DNA of 37,557 nt, taken from Pelagilacustribacter hypolimneticus (GTDB lineage: Bacteria; Pseudomonadota; Alphaproteobacteria; Pelagibacterales; Pelagibacteraceae). The DNA lies in contig CBDDXH010000003.1 of NCBI GenBank assembly GCA_965235125.1, forward strand, positions 1 to 37,557. The letters are read 5' to 3'. The notes under the pieces are model-generated. The model searched no databases. It was not told where the DNA came from and worked only from the letters and a program-made list of their open reading frames with translations. Both the position numbers and the translations under genes were made by a program. Each line of letters begins with the position of its first letter. The first letter of the stretch is position 1. Below are positions 25,181-32,920 of the stretch, one piece after another.

Positions 25181-26452
25181 ATGAATTTTTCTACTATATT
25201 TAGAATAGGAGAAAATCTACATTTAGATAAAAAAACATTAGTTAATCTTAGATGGATTGCAATTATCGGCCAATTTATTACTATTAATTTAGTCTATTTC
25301 TATTTTAAATTAAATCTCCCTATAATTGCTGCACACTTAATTATTTTTTTAGGCATAACTACAAATTTAATTTTACAATTTAAAATTAAAGACAATCAAT
25401 TAAAAGATTTTTACTCAGCTTTTTTTTTAATTTATGATTTGTTACAGTTAAGTTTCTTGCTTTATTTAACTGGTGGAATTACTAATCCATTTTCATTTTT
25501 AATGATTGTTCCTTCAATCGTCTCTTCAACTTTTCTTAGTATGGGAACAACTATAATTCTTGGTGCGCTAACCGTATTCTTTTTAATTCTTTTAACTAAA
25601 TTTCATAAAATTTTGCCAGGTCTAGAAACTTACAGTTTTAGTTTTCCAGAATATTATTTAGAGGGTATTTTAATATCTATTATTATTGGACTTATTTTTT
25701 TAGGTTATTTTGGAATAAAATTTTCTGGAGAAACCAAAAAAAGATCAGTAGCTTTAGAGAAACTCCAAGAAGTTATGGCAAAAGAATATCAACTTGATTC
25801 CTTAGGAGGATTAGCTGCAGCAGCAGCTCACTCACTAGGAACGCCTCTTGCAACCATTTCTGTAGTAGCAAAAGAACTTAAAAAAGAAATTGGAGCTAAA
25901 TCAAAGCACTCCAAAGATTTAGATTTATTAGTTAGTCAAACCAAAAGATGTAGGGATATTTTACGTCAAATTTCTAGAAAAGAGATAGAAGATGATCAGT
26001 TCATTAATACTATAAAGGCTGAGGATTTATTAGAAGAAATTGTTACCTCATTTAAGCAAACTTCAAAAATTGATATAAATTTAGTCTTAAGTGAAGACAA
26101 AAATAAAATTAATATTAAAAAAGCACCAGAGTTAGTTTATGGTTTAAGAAATTTTATTGGAAATGCTGTTAAATTTTGTAAAGAAAAAATAGATATATTG
26201 ATCAAAAGTGATCAAGATAACTTAACTATTATAATAAGTGATGATGGACCTGGATTTAGCTCTGATATTTTTGAGTTAATTGGAGAACCTTATTTAAGGT
26301 CAAAGAAGTCTAATGCTAAATCAGGTTTAGGGTTAGGTATTTTTTTAGGGAAAAATCTTCTTGAACGAAAAAAAGCAAAGTTAAAATTTTCTAATAATGC
26401 AAAAGGCGCTGAAGTTAAAATAATTTGGCAAATAAAAGAAATCCAGGTTTAA
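25181..26452 (+). CDS. regB: Redox sensor histidine kinase RegB/PrrB/ActS type
   Basis: Membrane histidine kinase of the global redox system RegBA. Several membrane helices occupy about residues 25-180, including the family motif GGITNPF (98-104) linked to quinone sensing. The dimerisation/phosphoacceptor segment LGGLAAAAAHSLGTPLATI contains His217, and the redox-active cysteine of the family corresponds to Cys257 in TKRCRDILRQ. The ATPase domain has N-box NFIGNAVKF, DDGPGF and SGLGLGIFLGKNL. It starts 8 nt after gyrB and is probably transcribed with it. Its partner regA is 4.3 kb downstream instead of adjacent, and no senC is present. Its stop overlaps that of the convergent agmatine deiminase. 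Confidence 0.92.
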   Translation: MNFSTIFRIGENLHLDKKTLVNLRWIAIIGQFITINLVYFYFKLNLPIIAAHLIIFLGITTNLILQFKIKDNQLKDFYSAFFLIYDLLQLSFLLYLTGGITNPFSFLMIVPSIVSSTFLSMGTTIILGALTVFFLILLTKFHKILPGLETYSFSFPEYYLEGILISIIIGLIFLGYFGIKFSGETKKRSVALEKLQEVMAKEYQLDSLGGLAAAAAHSLGTPLATISVVAKELKKEIGAKSKHSKDLDLLVSQTKRCRDILRQISRKEIEDDQFINTIKAEDLLEEIVTSFKQTSKIDINLVLSEDKNKINIKKAPELVYGLRNFIGNAVKFCKEKIDILIKSDQDNLTIIISDDGPGFSSDIFELIGEPYLRSKKSNAKSGLGLGIFLGKNLLERKKAKLKFSNNAKGAEVKIIWQIKEIQV

Positions 26453-27522
26453 TTTAGTGCAGGCTCTTGTTGGGTCATGCAATGAATAGCACCAAAACCC
26501 CATATTAAATCTCTACAATTAATCGTTATAATTTTTCTTTTTTTAAAATATTTCTTAAATATTTTTATTATTTTTTTATCTTCAGGATCTTTAAAAATAG
26601 GAATAAGAACAATTTTATTTGCTATGTAAAAATTTAAATAACTCGCAGGGACTCTTATATTATTAATATAAATTGGTTTAGGCATCGGAATTTTAATTAT
26701 TTCAAATTTTTTTCCATTTTCATCAGTTGTTTGATTTAAAATTTTATAATTTTCTTTTAGAGCCTTAAAATTTTTATCTTTTTTATTTTTTTCATAAGCT
26801 AAAAATATTTGATTACTAGAAACAAACCTAGCAATATCATCAATATGGCCATGCGTATCATCCCCCACAATGCCTTTATTAAGCCAAATCGTTTTTTTTA
26901 TACCAAGGTATTTTCTAAAAATATTCTCCATTTCGTTTTTTCTTATACTCGGGTTTCGTTGTTGAATTTTACTTAATAAGCATTCTTTTGTAGTCATTAA
27001 ACATCCTTTTCCATTAACATCTATAGCGCCACCTTCTAGGACAATATCTTTAAGTGTATTTTTGATTTTAAACTTTGGAGTAAAAGAGTTTATTTTTTTT
27101 AACTTAGCTATTTTTTTATTAATAATATTATCATTTAAATAATTATTATATTTTGCCCAAGCATTAAATTTCCAATTTAAAATAATTTTTTCAGTTTTAT
27201 TTTTATTTACTAAGTAAATTGGACCAGAGTCTCGAGTCCAAACTCGATCAGTTTTAATGATATGCATTTTTATATTATTAACTTTACTTTTAAATTTTTT
27301 AATTAATTTTAAAATTTTAGATTTATTAGATTTATTTTGAATCAATAAATCTACTTTTTGAACTTTAGATATTTCAGATATTATATTTGCAAAAACGCTA
27401 GGTATATTGATAAAATGCCCTGGCCAATCTTTTTTATTATGTGGCCAAGCTATTAAAGTAGAAACTTGTTTTTCCCACTCGGCCGGCATTCTAAAGTCTA
27501 ATGCGTTGACTTTATTAATCAT
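26449..27522 (-). CDS. aguA: Agmatine deiminase
   Basis: Converts agmatine to N-carbamoylputrescine. Peptidyl-arginine-deiminase-fold protein of 357 aa: RMPAEWEKQVSTLIAWPHN (11-29), DRVWTRDSGP, LEGGAIDVNGKG, GHIDDIARF (catalytic His/Asp), and the catalytic Cys348 in FGAIHCMTQQEPA. Arrangement and motifs match the family, with the usual GGGNIHC replaced by GFGAIHC. It is the fourth gene of the polyamine operon and overlaps aguB by 8 nt. Rich in Lys, Asn and Ile like its weaker-biased neighbours. Confidence 0.92.
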   Translation of the reverse strand: MINKVNALDFRMPAEWEKQVSTLIAWPHNKKDWPGHFINIPSVFANIISEISKVQKVDLLIQNKSNKSKILKLIKKFKSKVNNIKMHIIKTDRVWTRDSGPIYLVNKNKTEKIILNWKFNAWAKYNNYLNDNIINKKIAKLKKINSFTPKFKIKNTLKDIVLEGGAIDVNGKGCLMTTKECLLSKIQQRNPSIRKNEMENIFRKYLGIKKTIWLNKGIVGDDTHGHIDDIARFVSSNQIFLAYEKNKKDKNFKALKENYKILNQTTDENGKKFEIIKIPMPKPIYINNIRVPASYLNFYIANKIVLIPIFKDPEDKKIIKIFKKYFKKRKIITINCRDLIWGFGAIHCMTQQEPALN

Positions 27523-28393
27523 CTTTTGGATTTTTTAATATACCCTTGTAAGAATCAATTCTTCTGTCTCTTAAAAAAGGCCAGTGCTGACGAACCGTAT
27601 CTACTTTTTTAAAGTCAATATCACAGATTAAAATTTGTTCTTTATTTTTGGCTCTTGCGATTATATTTCCATTTGGGTCAAATACTACAGAGTGACCCCA
27701 AAAATCTAATTTTTTTGAACCCTGTTTTTCCAGGCCTATTCTATTGATGGCTGCAACGTATACTCCATTTGCAATTGCATGTGATTTCTGAATTGCGGTC
27801 CAGGCTTCAAGTTGCGATTTGCCATATTTAGATTTTTCTTTTGGATGCCAACCTATTGCTGTCGGATAAAATAAAATTTCCGCTCCAAGTAAAGTTGTAA
27901 GCCTTGCTGCTTCAGGAAACCATTGATCCCAACATATTAATGTTCCAATTTTTCCGTAATTTGTTTTAAATGTTTTAAAACCCAGATCACCAGGAGTAAA
28001 ATAAAATTTTTCATAATACTGAGGATCGTCTGGTATGTGCATTTTTCTATATTTACCTTGCATGCTTCCCTTCTCGTTTATCACGACACAAGTATTATGA
28101 TAAACACCAGATGTTCTTTTTTCAAAAAGAGAGGCAATTATTACTATCTTTAGTTTCTTAGCAATTTTGCCTAAAACACTTGTTGTTGGACCCGGCACTT
28201 TTTCAGCAAGTTTAAAATTGGAGTGTTTTTCTTGTTGGCAAAAATAGTTAGATAAAAATAGCTCTGGTAAACAAATAATTTTTGCTTTTTTTTTTGCAGC
28301 TTCTTTTATTTTTTTAATAGCAGTAATAATATTTTTTTTTGGATCAGAGGACATTCTCATCTGAATTAAGCCAATCCTAGTCTTGTTAGCCAT
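27515..28393 (-). CDS. aguB: N-carbamoylputrescine amidase
   Basis: Nitrilase-superfamily hydrolase that releases putrescine, CO2 and ammonia from N-carbamoylputrescine. Catalytic triad Glu44 in CLPELFLSNYF, Lys117 in YRKMHIPDDP, Cys154 in LICWDQWFPEAAR. The segment DPQYYEKFYFTPGD is typical of the AguB/plant amidase group, which together with the adjacent agmatine deiminase makes the substrate assignment good. 292 aa, complete. 5 nt after speY. Confidence 0.92.
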   Translation of the reverse strand: MANKTRIGLIQMRMSSDPKKNIITAIKKIKEAAKKKAKIICLPELFLSNYFCQQEKHSNFKLAEKVPGPTTSVLGKIAKKLKIVIIASLFEKRTSGVYHNTCVVINEKGSMQGKYRKMHIPDDPQYYEKFYFTPGDLGFKTFKTNYGKIGTLICWDQWFPEAARLTTLLGAEILFYPTAIGWHPKEKSKYGKSQLEAWTAIQKSHAIANGVYVAAINRIGLEKQGSKKLDFWGHSVVFDPNGNIIARAKNKEQILICDIDFKKVDTVRQHWPFLRDRRIDSYKGILKNPKDD

Positions 28394-28398
28394 TGTAG

Positions 28399-29442
28399 TT
28401 AAAAGATCTTTTGGAAATTTCTTCTACTTCTATTTTTCCAGTGTTTACGGTGATAAGCATCACTTGCTATAAGCGGAAGCACACTTGTCGCTTCAGCAAA
28501 AACCATTTGTTCTTTTGTGACTGATACTTTTCCCCACGAGCTAGCCTCTTTAAGTGTTGAGCTGCTACAAGCACCATCTCTTGTGTCAGCAATTGTAATT
28601 TGAATTGCATATTTATGCATCTCAGCTTTTTTTCCTAAAAGTTCAGCACACACAACGGTATCTTGAACAAAGTTTTTTGGCACCCCACCACCGATCATTA
28701 AAAGTCCTGATTGTTTAGATTTTAATTTTATTTCAGTTAATTCTCTGAATTCACGAATCGAATCAATCGTCATATGACTTTTTGGATTTTCTTCTTGGTG
28801 CATTACTAAGCCAAAGCCGGCAGAACTATCTGTAAAGGCAGGACAAAAGATTGGTACATTATGATCATAAGCCATTTCAATTAATGAATCTTTTTTTTTA
28901 GCATTTTTTTTTAAATATTTTCCAATTTCTTTAATAAATTCTCTAGATGTATAAGATCTAGATTCAAGGGTGTTAGCTATATCACAAATAATTCTATCAC
29001 AAGCTTGCAACTCATCCTCGTTAATATAAGTGTCATAAATTCTATCAATATAGTTTTCTCTAAGTACCGTATCATCTTGAAACTGTGAGCCTTGATAATG
29101 TTTGAAGCCCAAAGCTTCAAAGAAATCCATATCAATAATAGATGCGCCAGTTGCTACTATCGCATCTACCATGTTGTATTTAATTAAGTCTGAATAAAGA
29201 TTCATACAACCAGCAGCGGAAGTAGACCCAGCTATAGTTAAGAAAATAGAACAATCTTTATCAGCCAACATTTCATTATAGATTTTAGCCGCATTAGCTG
29301 TATCTCTTGAAGTAAAAGACATTTTACTCATAGAATCTATTATTTTTCTAGCATCAAAAGACTTGATGTCGATATGTTCTACAGGGTTTTTTAGAAAAGC
29401 TTTTTTATTATGCCCTATCGCAGGGGTATGTTTTGATTTCAT
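28399..29442 (-). CDS. speY: Deoxyhypusine synthase-like protein (homospermidine biosynthesis SpeY type)
   Basis: NAD-dependent aminobutyl/aminopropyl transferase fold related to eukaryotic and archaeal deoxyhypusine synthase. Visible: the nucleotide-site AGSTSAAG (71-78), VDAIVATGASIIDMDF, GGGVPKNF (251-258) and the catalytic-lysine block SSWGKVSV with Lys305, equivalent to the active-site lysine of deoxyhypusine synthase. Bacteria have no eIF5A to modify. Bacterial homologues have been linked to homospermidine formation, and this gene lies in a polyamine operon, so a polyamine product is the best guess. 347 aa. It overlaps the upstream decarboxylase gene by one base. The actual donor and acceptor cannot be read from sequence. 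Confidence 0.85.
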   Translation of the reverse strand: MKSKHTPAIGHNKKAFLKNPVEHIDIKSFDARKIIDSMSKMSFTSRDTANAAKIYNEMLADKDCSIFLTIAGSTSAAGCMNLYSDLIKYNMVDAIVATGASIIDMDFFEALGFKHYQGSQFQDDTVLRENYIDRIYDTYINEDELQACDRIICDIANTLESRSYTSREFIKEIGKYLKKNAKKKDSLIEMAYDHNVPIFCPAFTDSSAGFGLVMHQEENPKSHMTIDSIREFRELTEIKLKSKQSGLLMIGGGVPKNFVQDTVVCAELLGKKAEMHKYAIQITIADTRDGACSSSTLKEASSWGKVSVTKEQMVFAEATSVLPLIASDAYHRKHWKNRSRRNFQKIF

Positions 29443-30620
29443 TAAGCAACCAAGTACTTAACTTTACTTGAAGCATCGTACAAACTCATAATTGGTTGAT
29501 CAGCCAATTCAAAAATTTCATCAGAGTAGAAGCCATTAAATTTAGTTCTAAAAGTTAAACCATAGGCACCTAGTTGTCCTAATTCAATATAGTCACCTTC
29601 TTTAATATTATTTGGTAACAAAAAAGGCCCCTTCATAAAATCCATGCTATCACACGTTGGGCCGTAAAAGTTGAAGGCTGTTAATTTTCTAGATTGAACT
29701 CTTCCATTTCGGATTATTCTTGAAGGAAGAATAAAGTTAGGAACACCAGCATCAAACAAAGTACCATACGTTCCATCATTTATATAAAGCTTTTGTTTTT
29801 TTCTTAAATTGACTTTTACTATTGTTGAACCACTCTCAGCCACAATAGCTCTTCCAGGTTCACAAATAAGTTCAGGCGTTACTGGTAAATTAAGATTAGC
29901 AATAGATTTTTTAATTTCATCTAAATAACTTTCAATTGGCTCAGGATTTAAATCAGGGTAGATCGAAGGAAATCCACCACCAACATTTATAATATGTGGA
30001 ATAATTTTGGTCTTTCTAATTATATTTCCAATCTCACTAATTGCCTTAGCAAAAGATATTTTATGCATACATTGAGAGCCTACATGGAAACTAATTCCAA
30101 GTTTGTTTGCATGTTCTTTACATAACCTAACTAGGCCAAGAGCTTCACTTGCATGTGCTCCAAATTTTCTAGATAAATCAATTTCAGCATGTTCATTTGA
30201 AATAGCTATTCTTACATAAAGAGTTAAATCTTTAGCATATTGAGTTGCCTCAAGAATTTTTACTAACTCATCTTTTGTATCGAGTGCAAAATCTCTAATA
30301 CCTAAATTATAATAAGCTTCAGAAATATCATTTCTACTTTTGACAGTATGCATAAAATAAATATGTGCATCAGGTTTTAAATTTTTTATTAAAAGAATTT
30401 CATTTATAGAAGCAGCATCAAAATTTTCTATACCGTTATTGATTATATGTTTTAGAACTTCTTCGTTAGGATTAGTTTTTACAGCGTATAGAACTTTTCC
30501 AGGAAAGTTATTTTTGAAAAGTTGAGTTGAAATTTTGATGGATTCCGGGCGTATACAATATACCGGATAATCCGGCTTTAATGTGTTAACTAACTCGTTA
30601 ACGTCTTTAAATTTCTGCAT
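29442..30620 (-). CDS. PLP-dependent ornithine (or lysine/ornithine) decarboxylase, fold III
   Basis: Alanine-racemase-fold amino-acid decarboxylase, 392 aa, making a diamine. PLP-binding Lys48 in LYAVKTNPN, His179 in FHVGSQ (179-183), glycine loop GGGFP (214-218), EPGR (254-257), and Cys323-Asp324 in FYGPTCDSMDFM. The Cys-Asp pair is the mark of ornithine decarboxylases rather than the Cys-Glu of diaminopimelate decarboxylase. It heads the polyamine operon and has a clear Shine-Dalgarno. Because the last two genes process agmatine, arginine as a substrate cannot be excluded. Confidence 0.85.
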   Translation of the reverse strand: MQKFKDVNELVNTLKPDYPVYCIRPESIKISTQLFKNNFPGKVLYAVKTNPNEEVLKHIINNGIENFDAASINEILLIKNLKPDAHIYFMHTVKSRNDISEAYYNLGIRDFALDTKDELVKILEATQYAKDLTLYVRIAISNEHAEIDLSRKFGAHASEALGLVRLCKEHANKLGISFHVGSQCMHKISFAKAISEIGNIIRKTKIIPHIINVGGGFPSIYPDLNPEPIESYLDEIKKSIANLNLPVTPELICEPGRAIVAESGSTIVKVNLRKKQKLYINDGTYGTLFDAGVPNFILPSRIIRNGRVQSRKLTAFNFYGPTCDSMDFMKGPFLLPNNIKEGDYIELGQLGAYGLTFRTKFNGFYSDEIFELADQPIMSLYDASSKVKYLVA

Positions 30621-30629
30621 CTCATATGT

Positions 30630-30636
30630 CCCTCTT
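30630..30636 (-). promoter_or_regulatory. Shine-Dalgarno of the polyamine operon's first gene
   Basis: AAGAGGG (minus strand) lies 9 nt before the ATG and fixes the start of the decarboxylase. Unlike the regA, chvI and rpsT starts, this leader has room for a ribosome-binding site. Farther upstream an A/T-only inverted repeat (AGTTTTT 30651-30657 with AAAAACT 30672-30678) lies in the leader. Confidence 0.6.
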
Positions 30637-30739
30637 TAATCTTCACAAAAAGTTTTTAAAATTTATTAAAAAAAAACTCTATAGATTCGTATTTAGTGTT
30701 TTTTTAAATAATGTAAAGAAAATAATTTAGTTCAAGAGG

Positions 30740-30769
30740 TTGATAATTTTTTTTTAACATCCATATGAT
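30740..30769 (+). promoter_or_regulatory. Strong sigma70-type promoter of regA, +1 at the start codon
   Basis: TTGATA (30740-30745, 5/6) and TATGAT (30764-30769, 5/6) are separated by 18 bp. With the -10 ending at 30769, the +1 is expected at 30776, which is the A of the regA ATG. There is no Shine-Dalgarno before this ATG. The mRNA is probably leaderless. Confidence 0.6.
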
Positions 30770-30775
30770 ACTCAT

Positions 30776-31348
30776 ATGAAAAATATAAATTTAAATCCAG
30801 CTGCTCTCAAGCTCTCAGACTTTGCGGACAAAACTTTGATGATACTTGACGACGATGAGCCCTTTCGAAATAGACTTGCTAGAGCGATGGAAAAGAAAGG
30901 ATTTCAAGTAAAAGAGGCTAAAAACGTTGAAGAAGGCCTTAAAATTGCACAAAATTATCCTACCCAATTTGCCCTTGTTGACCTTAGACTTGAAGACGGC
31001 AACGGGTTAGAAGTGGTTAAAGCACTGCATAAAGCTAAAAAAGAAAGCCGAATAGTTATGTTAACAGGCTATGGAAACCTACCTACAGCTGTTGCAGCTG
31101 TTAAGGCTGGAGCCATAGATTATATCGCTAAACCTGTAGACGCAGATGATGTAGAGGCTGCTTTATTAGCTTTACCCGAATCAAAAGCTAAACCACCTGA
31201 AAATCCAATGTCAGCAGACAGAGTTAAATGGGAACATATCCACCGAGTATTTGAATTGTGCAATAGAAATGTATCTGAGACCGCAAGAAGGCTTAAAATG
31301 CACCGTAGAACGCTACAACGTATTCTCTCTAAACGTTCTCCTAAATAG
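30776..31348 (+). CDS. regA: Redox response regulator RegA/PrrA/ActR type
   Basis: DNA-binding response regulator of the RegBA system, which in alphaproteobacteria controls respiration, carbon and nitrogen metabolism in response to redox state. Receiver with Asp25-Asp27 in LDDDEPF, phosphoacceptor Asp69 in LVDLRL, Thr97, and Lys119-Pro120. A short proline-containing linker (PESKAKPPENP) leads to the Fis-type helix-turn-helix (154-188), with the nearly invariant NVSETARRLKMHRRTLQRIL. 190 aa, complete. It stands alone, divergent from the polyamine operon, and is convergent with bioY (stops directly adjacent). Confidence 0.95.
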   Translation: MKNINLNPAALKLSDFADKTLMILDDDEPFRNRLARAMEKKGFQVKEAKNVEEGLKIAQNYPTQFALVDLRLEDGNGLEVVKALHKAKKESRIVMLTGYGNLPTAVAAVKAGAIDYIAKPVDADDVEAALLALPESKAKPPENPMSADRVKWEHIHRVFELCNRNVSETARRLKMHRRTLQRILSKRSPK

Positions 31349-31375
31349 TTATTTTAAATATTGATTTAGTTTTTT
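31341..31375 (+). terminator. Weak hairpin plus T-tract at the regA 3' end
   Basis: CTAAAT (31341-31346) pairs with ATTTAG (31364-31369), followed directly by six T residues (31370-31375). The stem is short and nearly all A/T, so its strength is doubtful. It starts inside the regA coding end and extends into bioY. Confidence 0.3.
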
Positions 31376-31903
31376 AAGCTTAGGTAGACTAAAAAGAATT
31401 ATTAAAATTTTAAACAATTCTGCTAATAAAAATGGTTGAACACCTAATTGAAATAGAGGTTTTTCCCAACCAATTAACGTTCCCAACCAAAGCACCCCAA
31501 GTAAATATATAAAACTTACAGAAAAAATTAGTTGTAAAATTTTTTTAATTAAGTTTCCTGTAAAATTAAAACTTCCAGAAAAATAAACAGTAAAAAGAAA
31601 ACCAATCAAATAGCCCATTGTCGGTCCAGTGAAATAAACTAGACCAATACCTTTTTCAGGTGATCCAGAAAAAACAGGCAATCCAATTATGCCCTCAAAT
31701 AAATAAAGCATTACTGTTGCAAGACCCAATTTCCAACCCAGTACAATTCCCAAAAGCAGAACTACTAAGGTTTGCATGGTCATAGGAACGGGATAAAAAG
31801 GAATTTTAATTTTTGATGAAATTGCTAATAGAATTGTTCCTATTAAAATTACAAATACACTTTTAATTATTTTTGATTGTTTAAATTCTTTTATTAATTC
31901 CAT
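31349..31903 (-). CDS. bioY: BioY family biotin transporter substrate-binding subunit
   Basis: S component of an energy-coupling-factor biotin transporter, about six membrane helices in 184 aa. Family signatures: IPFYPVPMTMQTLVVLLLG and the following GWKLGLATVMLYLFEG-IIGLPVF region. Biotin uptake fits the vitamin dependence reported for SAR11 bacteria. No bioM or bioN gene is adjacent; BioY can work alone or use a shared ECF module encoded elsewhere. It lies 32 nt behind an unrelated-looking ABC ATPase gene. Confidence 0.9.
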   Translation of the reverse strand: MELIKEFKQSKIIKSVFVILIGTILLAISSKIKIPFYPVPMTMQTLVVLLLGIVLGWKLGLATVMLYLFEGIIGLPVFSGSPEKGIGLVYFTGPTMGYLIGFLFTVYFSGSFNFTGNLIKKILQLIFSVSFIYLLGVLWLGTLIGWEKPLFQLGVQPFLLAELFKILIILFSLPKLKKLNQYLK

Positions 31904-31935
31904 AATTCTAACTTTACTTTTTTTCTAACTAAAAT

Positions 31936-32868
31936 CTAGTGATTTGTTAATTGCACAAATACATCTTCTAAATCACCGTCTTCAGTAGCTATATCTAGTA
32001 TTTTTATGTTATTTTTTTTTAATATATTTGCTATATCATCAAATTGATAAGAACTTTTTTCATATATAGCTGTTATAGAGTTATTAGAGTCTGAATTAAA
32101 TATTACCCCGGGTAAAGATAAATTTTTGCTATCAAATTGTTCTGAAACTTTAAAAGTAATTTTTTTGGTTTGAATTCTATCTAATAATTTTTGGGTAGTA
32201 TCTAATGCAACTAAATTTCCCTTATCAATAATAGCTATCCTGTCACACATTTCTTGTGCTTCAAAAAGATAATGCGTTGTTAAAATAATTGTTACACCTT
32301 CTTTATTCAGAGCTTTAACATTTTCCCAAAGATTTTTTCTTAATTCTACGTCTACCCCAGCAGTAGGCTCATCTAAAACGAGGATAGGAGGTTGGTGGAC
32401 CATAGCTTTTGCAATTAATAATCTTCTTTTCATTCCGCCGGATAAGCTTCTAGCATAAGAGTCAGCTTGATTTTCCAGCGAAACCATTTTTAAAATAATA
32501 TCAGTAATTCTATCTTTTTGTGGCACACCATATAAACCTGCTTGTAATTCTAATAATTTTCTAGGACTGAAAAATGCGTCGAGGTTAACTTCTTGAGGAA
32601 CAATTCCTATTGACGCTCTAACTTGTCTAGGGTTTAGATCTAAATCAAACCCCCAAACATTAATTTTTCCTTCGGTTTTAGTAACAGTTCCAGCTAGAAT
32701 ACTTAAAAAAGTAGTTTTTCCTGCTCCATTTGGACCCAGCAAACCAAACACCTCACCTTGTCGAACTTCAAAACTTATGTTGTTAAGAGCTTTGTTCGAA
32801 TTACCCATTTTTTTATTTTTTGAATAAATTTTTGTTAAGTTTTCAACACTTAAAACAATTTTTTTCAT
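31936..32868 (-). CDS. ABC-2 type (DrrA/YadG-like) ABC transporter ATPase
   Basis: ATPase of a probable exporter, 310 aa. Walker A GPNGAGKT (45-52), Q-loop PQEVNLD, signature LSGGM (142-146), Walker B ILVLDE (162-167), and the switch histidine in TTHYLFEAQEMCDR. The roughly 80-aa C-terminal extension ending in DGDLEDVFVQLT is typical of the YadG/DrrA group that works with an ABC-2 permease. No permease gene is adjacent, and the neighbour bioY is not known to use this type of ATPase. Whether it powers BioY, pairs with a distant permease or does something else is open. Confidence 0.88.
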   Translation of the reverse strand: MKKIVLSVENLTKIYSKNKKMGNSNKALNNISFEVRQGEVFGLLGPNGAGKTTFLSILAGTVTKTEGKINVWGFDLDLNPRQVRASIGIVPQEVNLDAFFSPRKLLELQAGLYGVPQKDRITDIILKMVSLENQADSYARSLSGGMKRRLLIAKAMVHQPPILVLDEPTAGVDVELRKNLWENVKALNKEGVTIILTTHYLFEAQEMCDRIAIIDKGNLVALDTTQKLLDRIQTKKITFKVSEQFDSKNLSLPGVIFNSDSNNSITAIYEKSSYQFDDIANILKKNNIKILDIATEDGDLEDVFVQLTNH

Positions 32869-32920
32869 AATTTATTTTAATATATCACGAAATAAATAAG
32901 GTATTATAAATATTGGATTT

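Noticed and set aside
31904..31935. Biotin-responsive operator (BirA/BioR box) before bioY
   Set aside because: The 32-nt gap is a simple A/T-rich stretch without a convincing palindrome.
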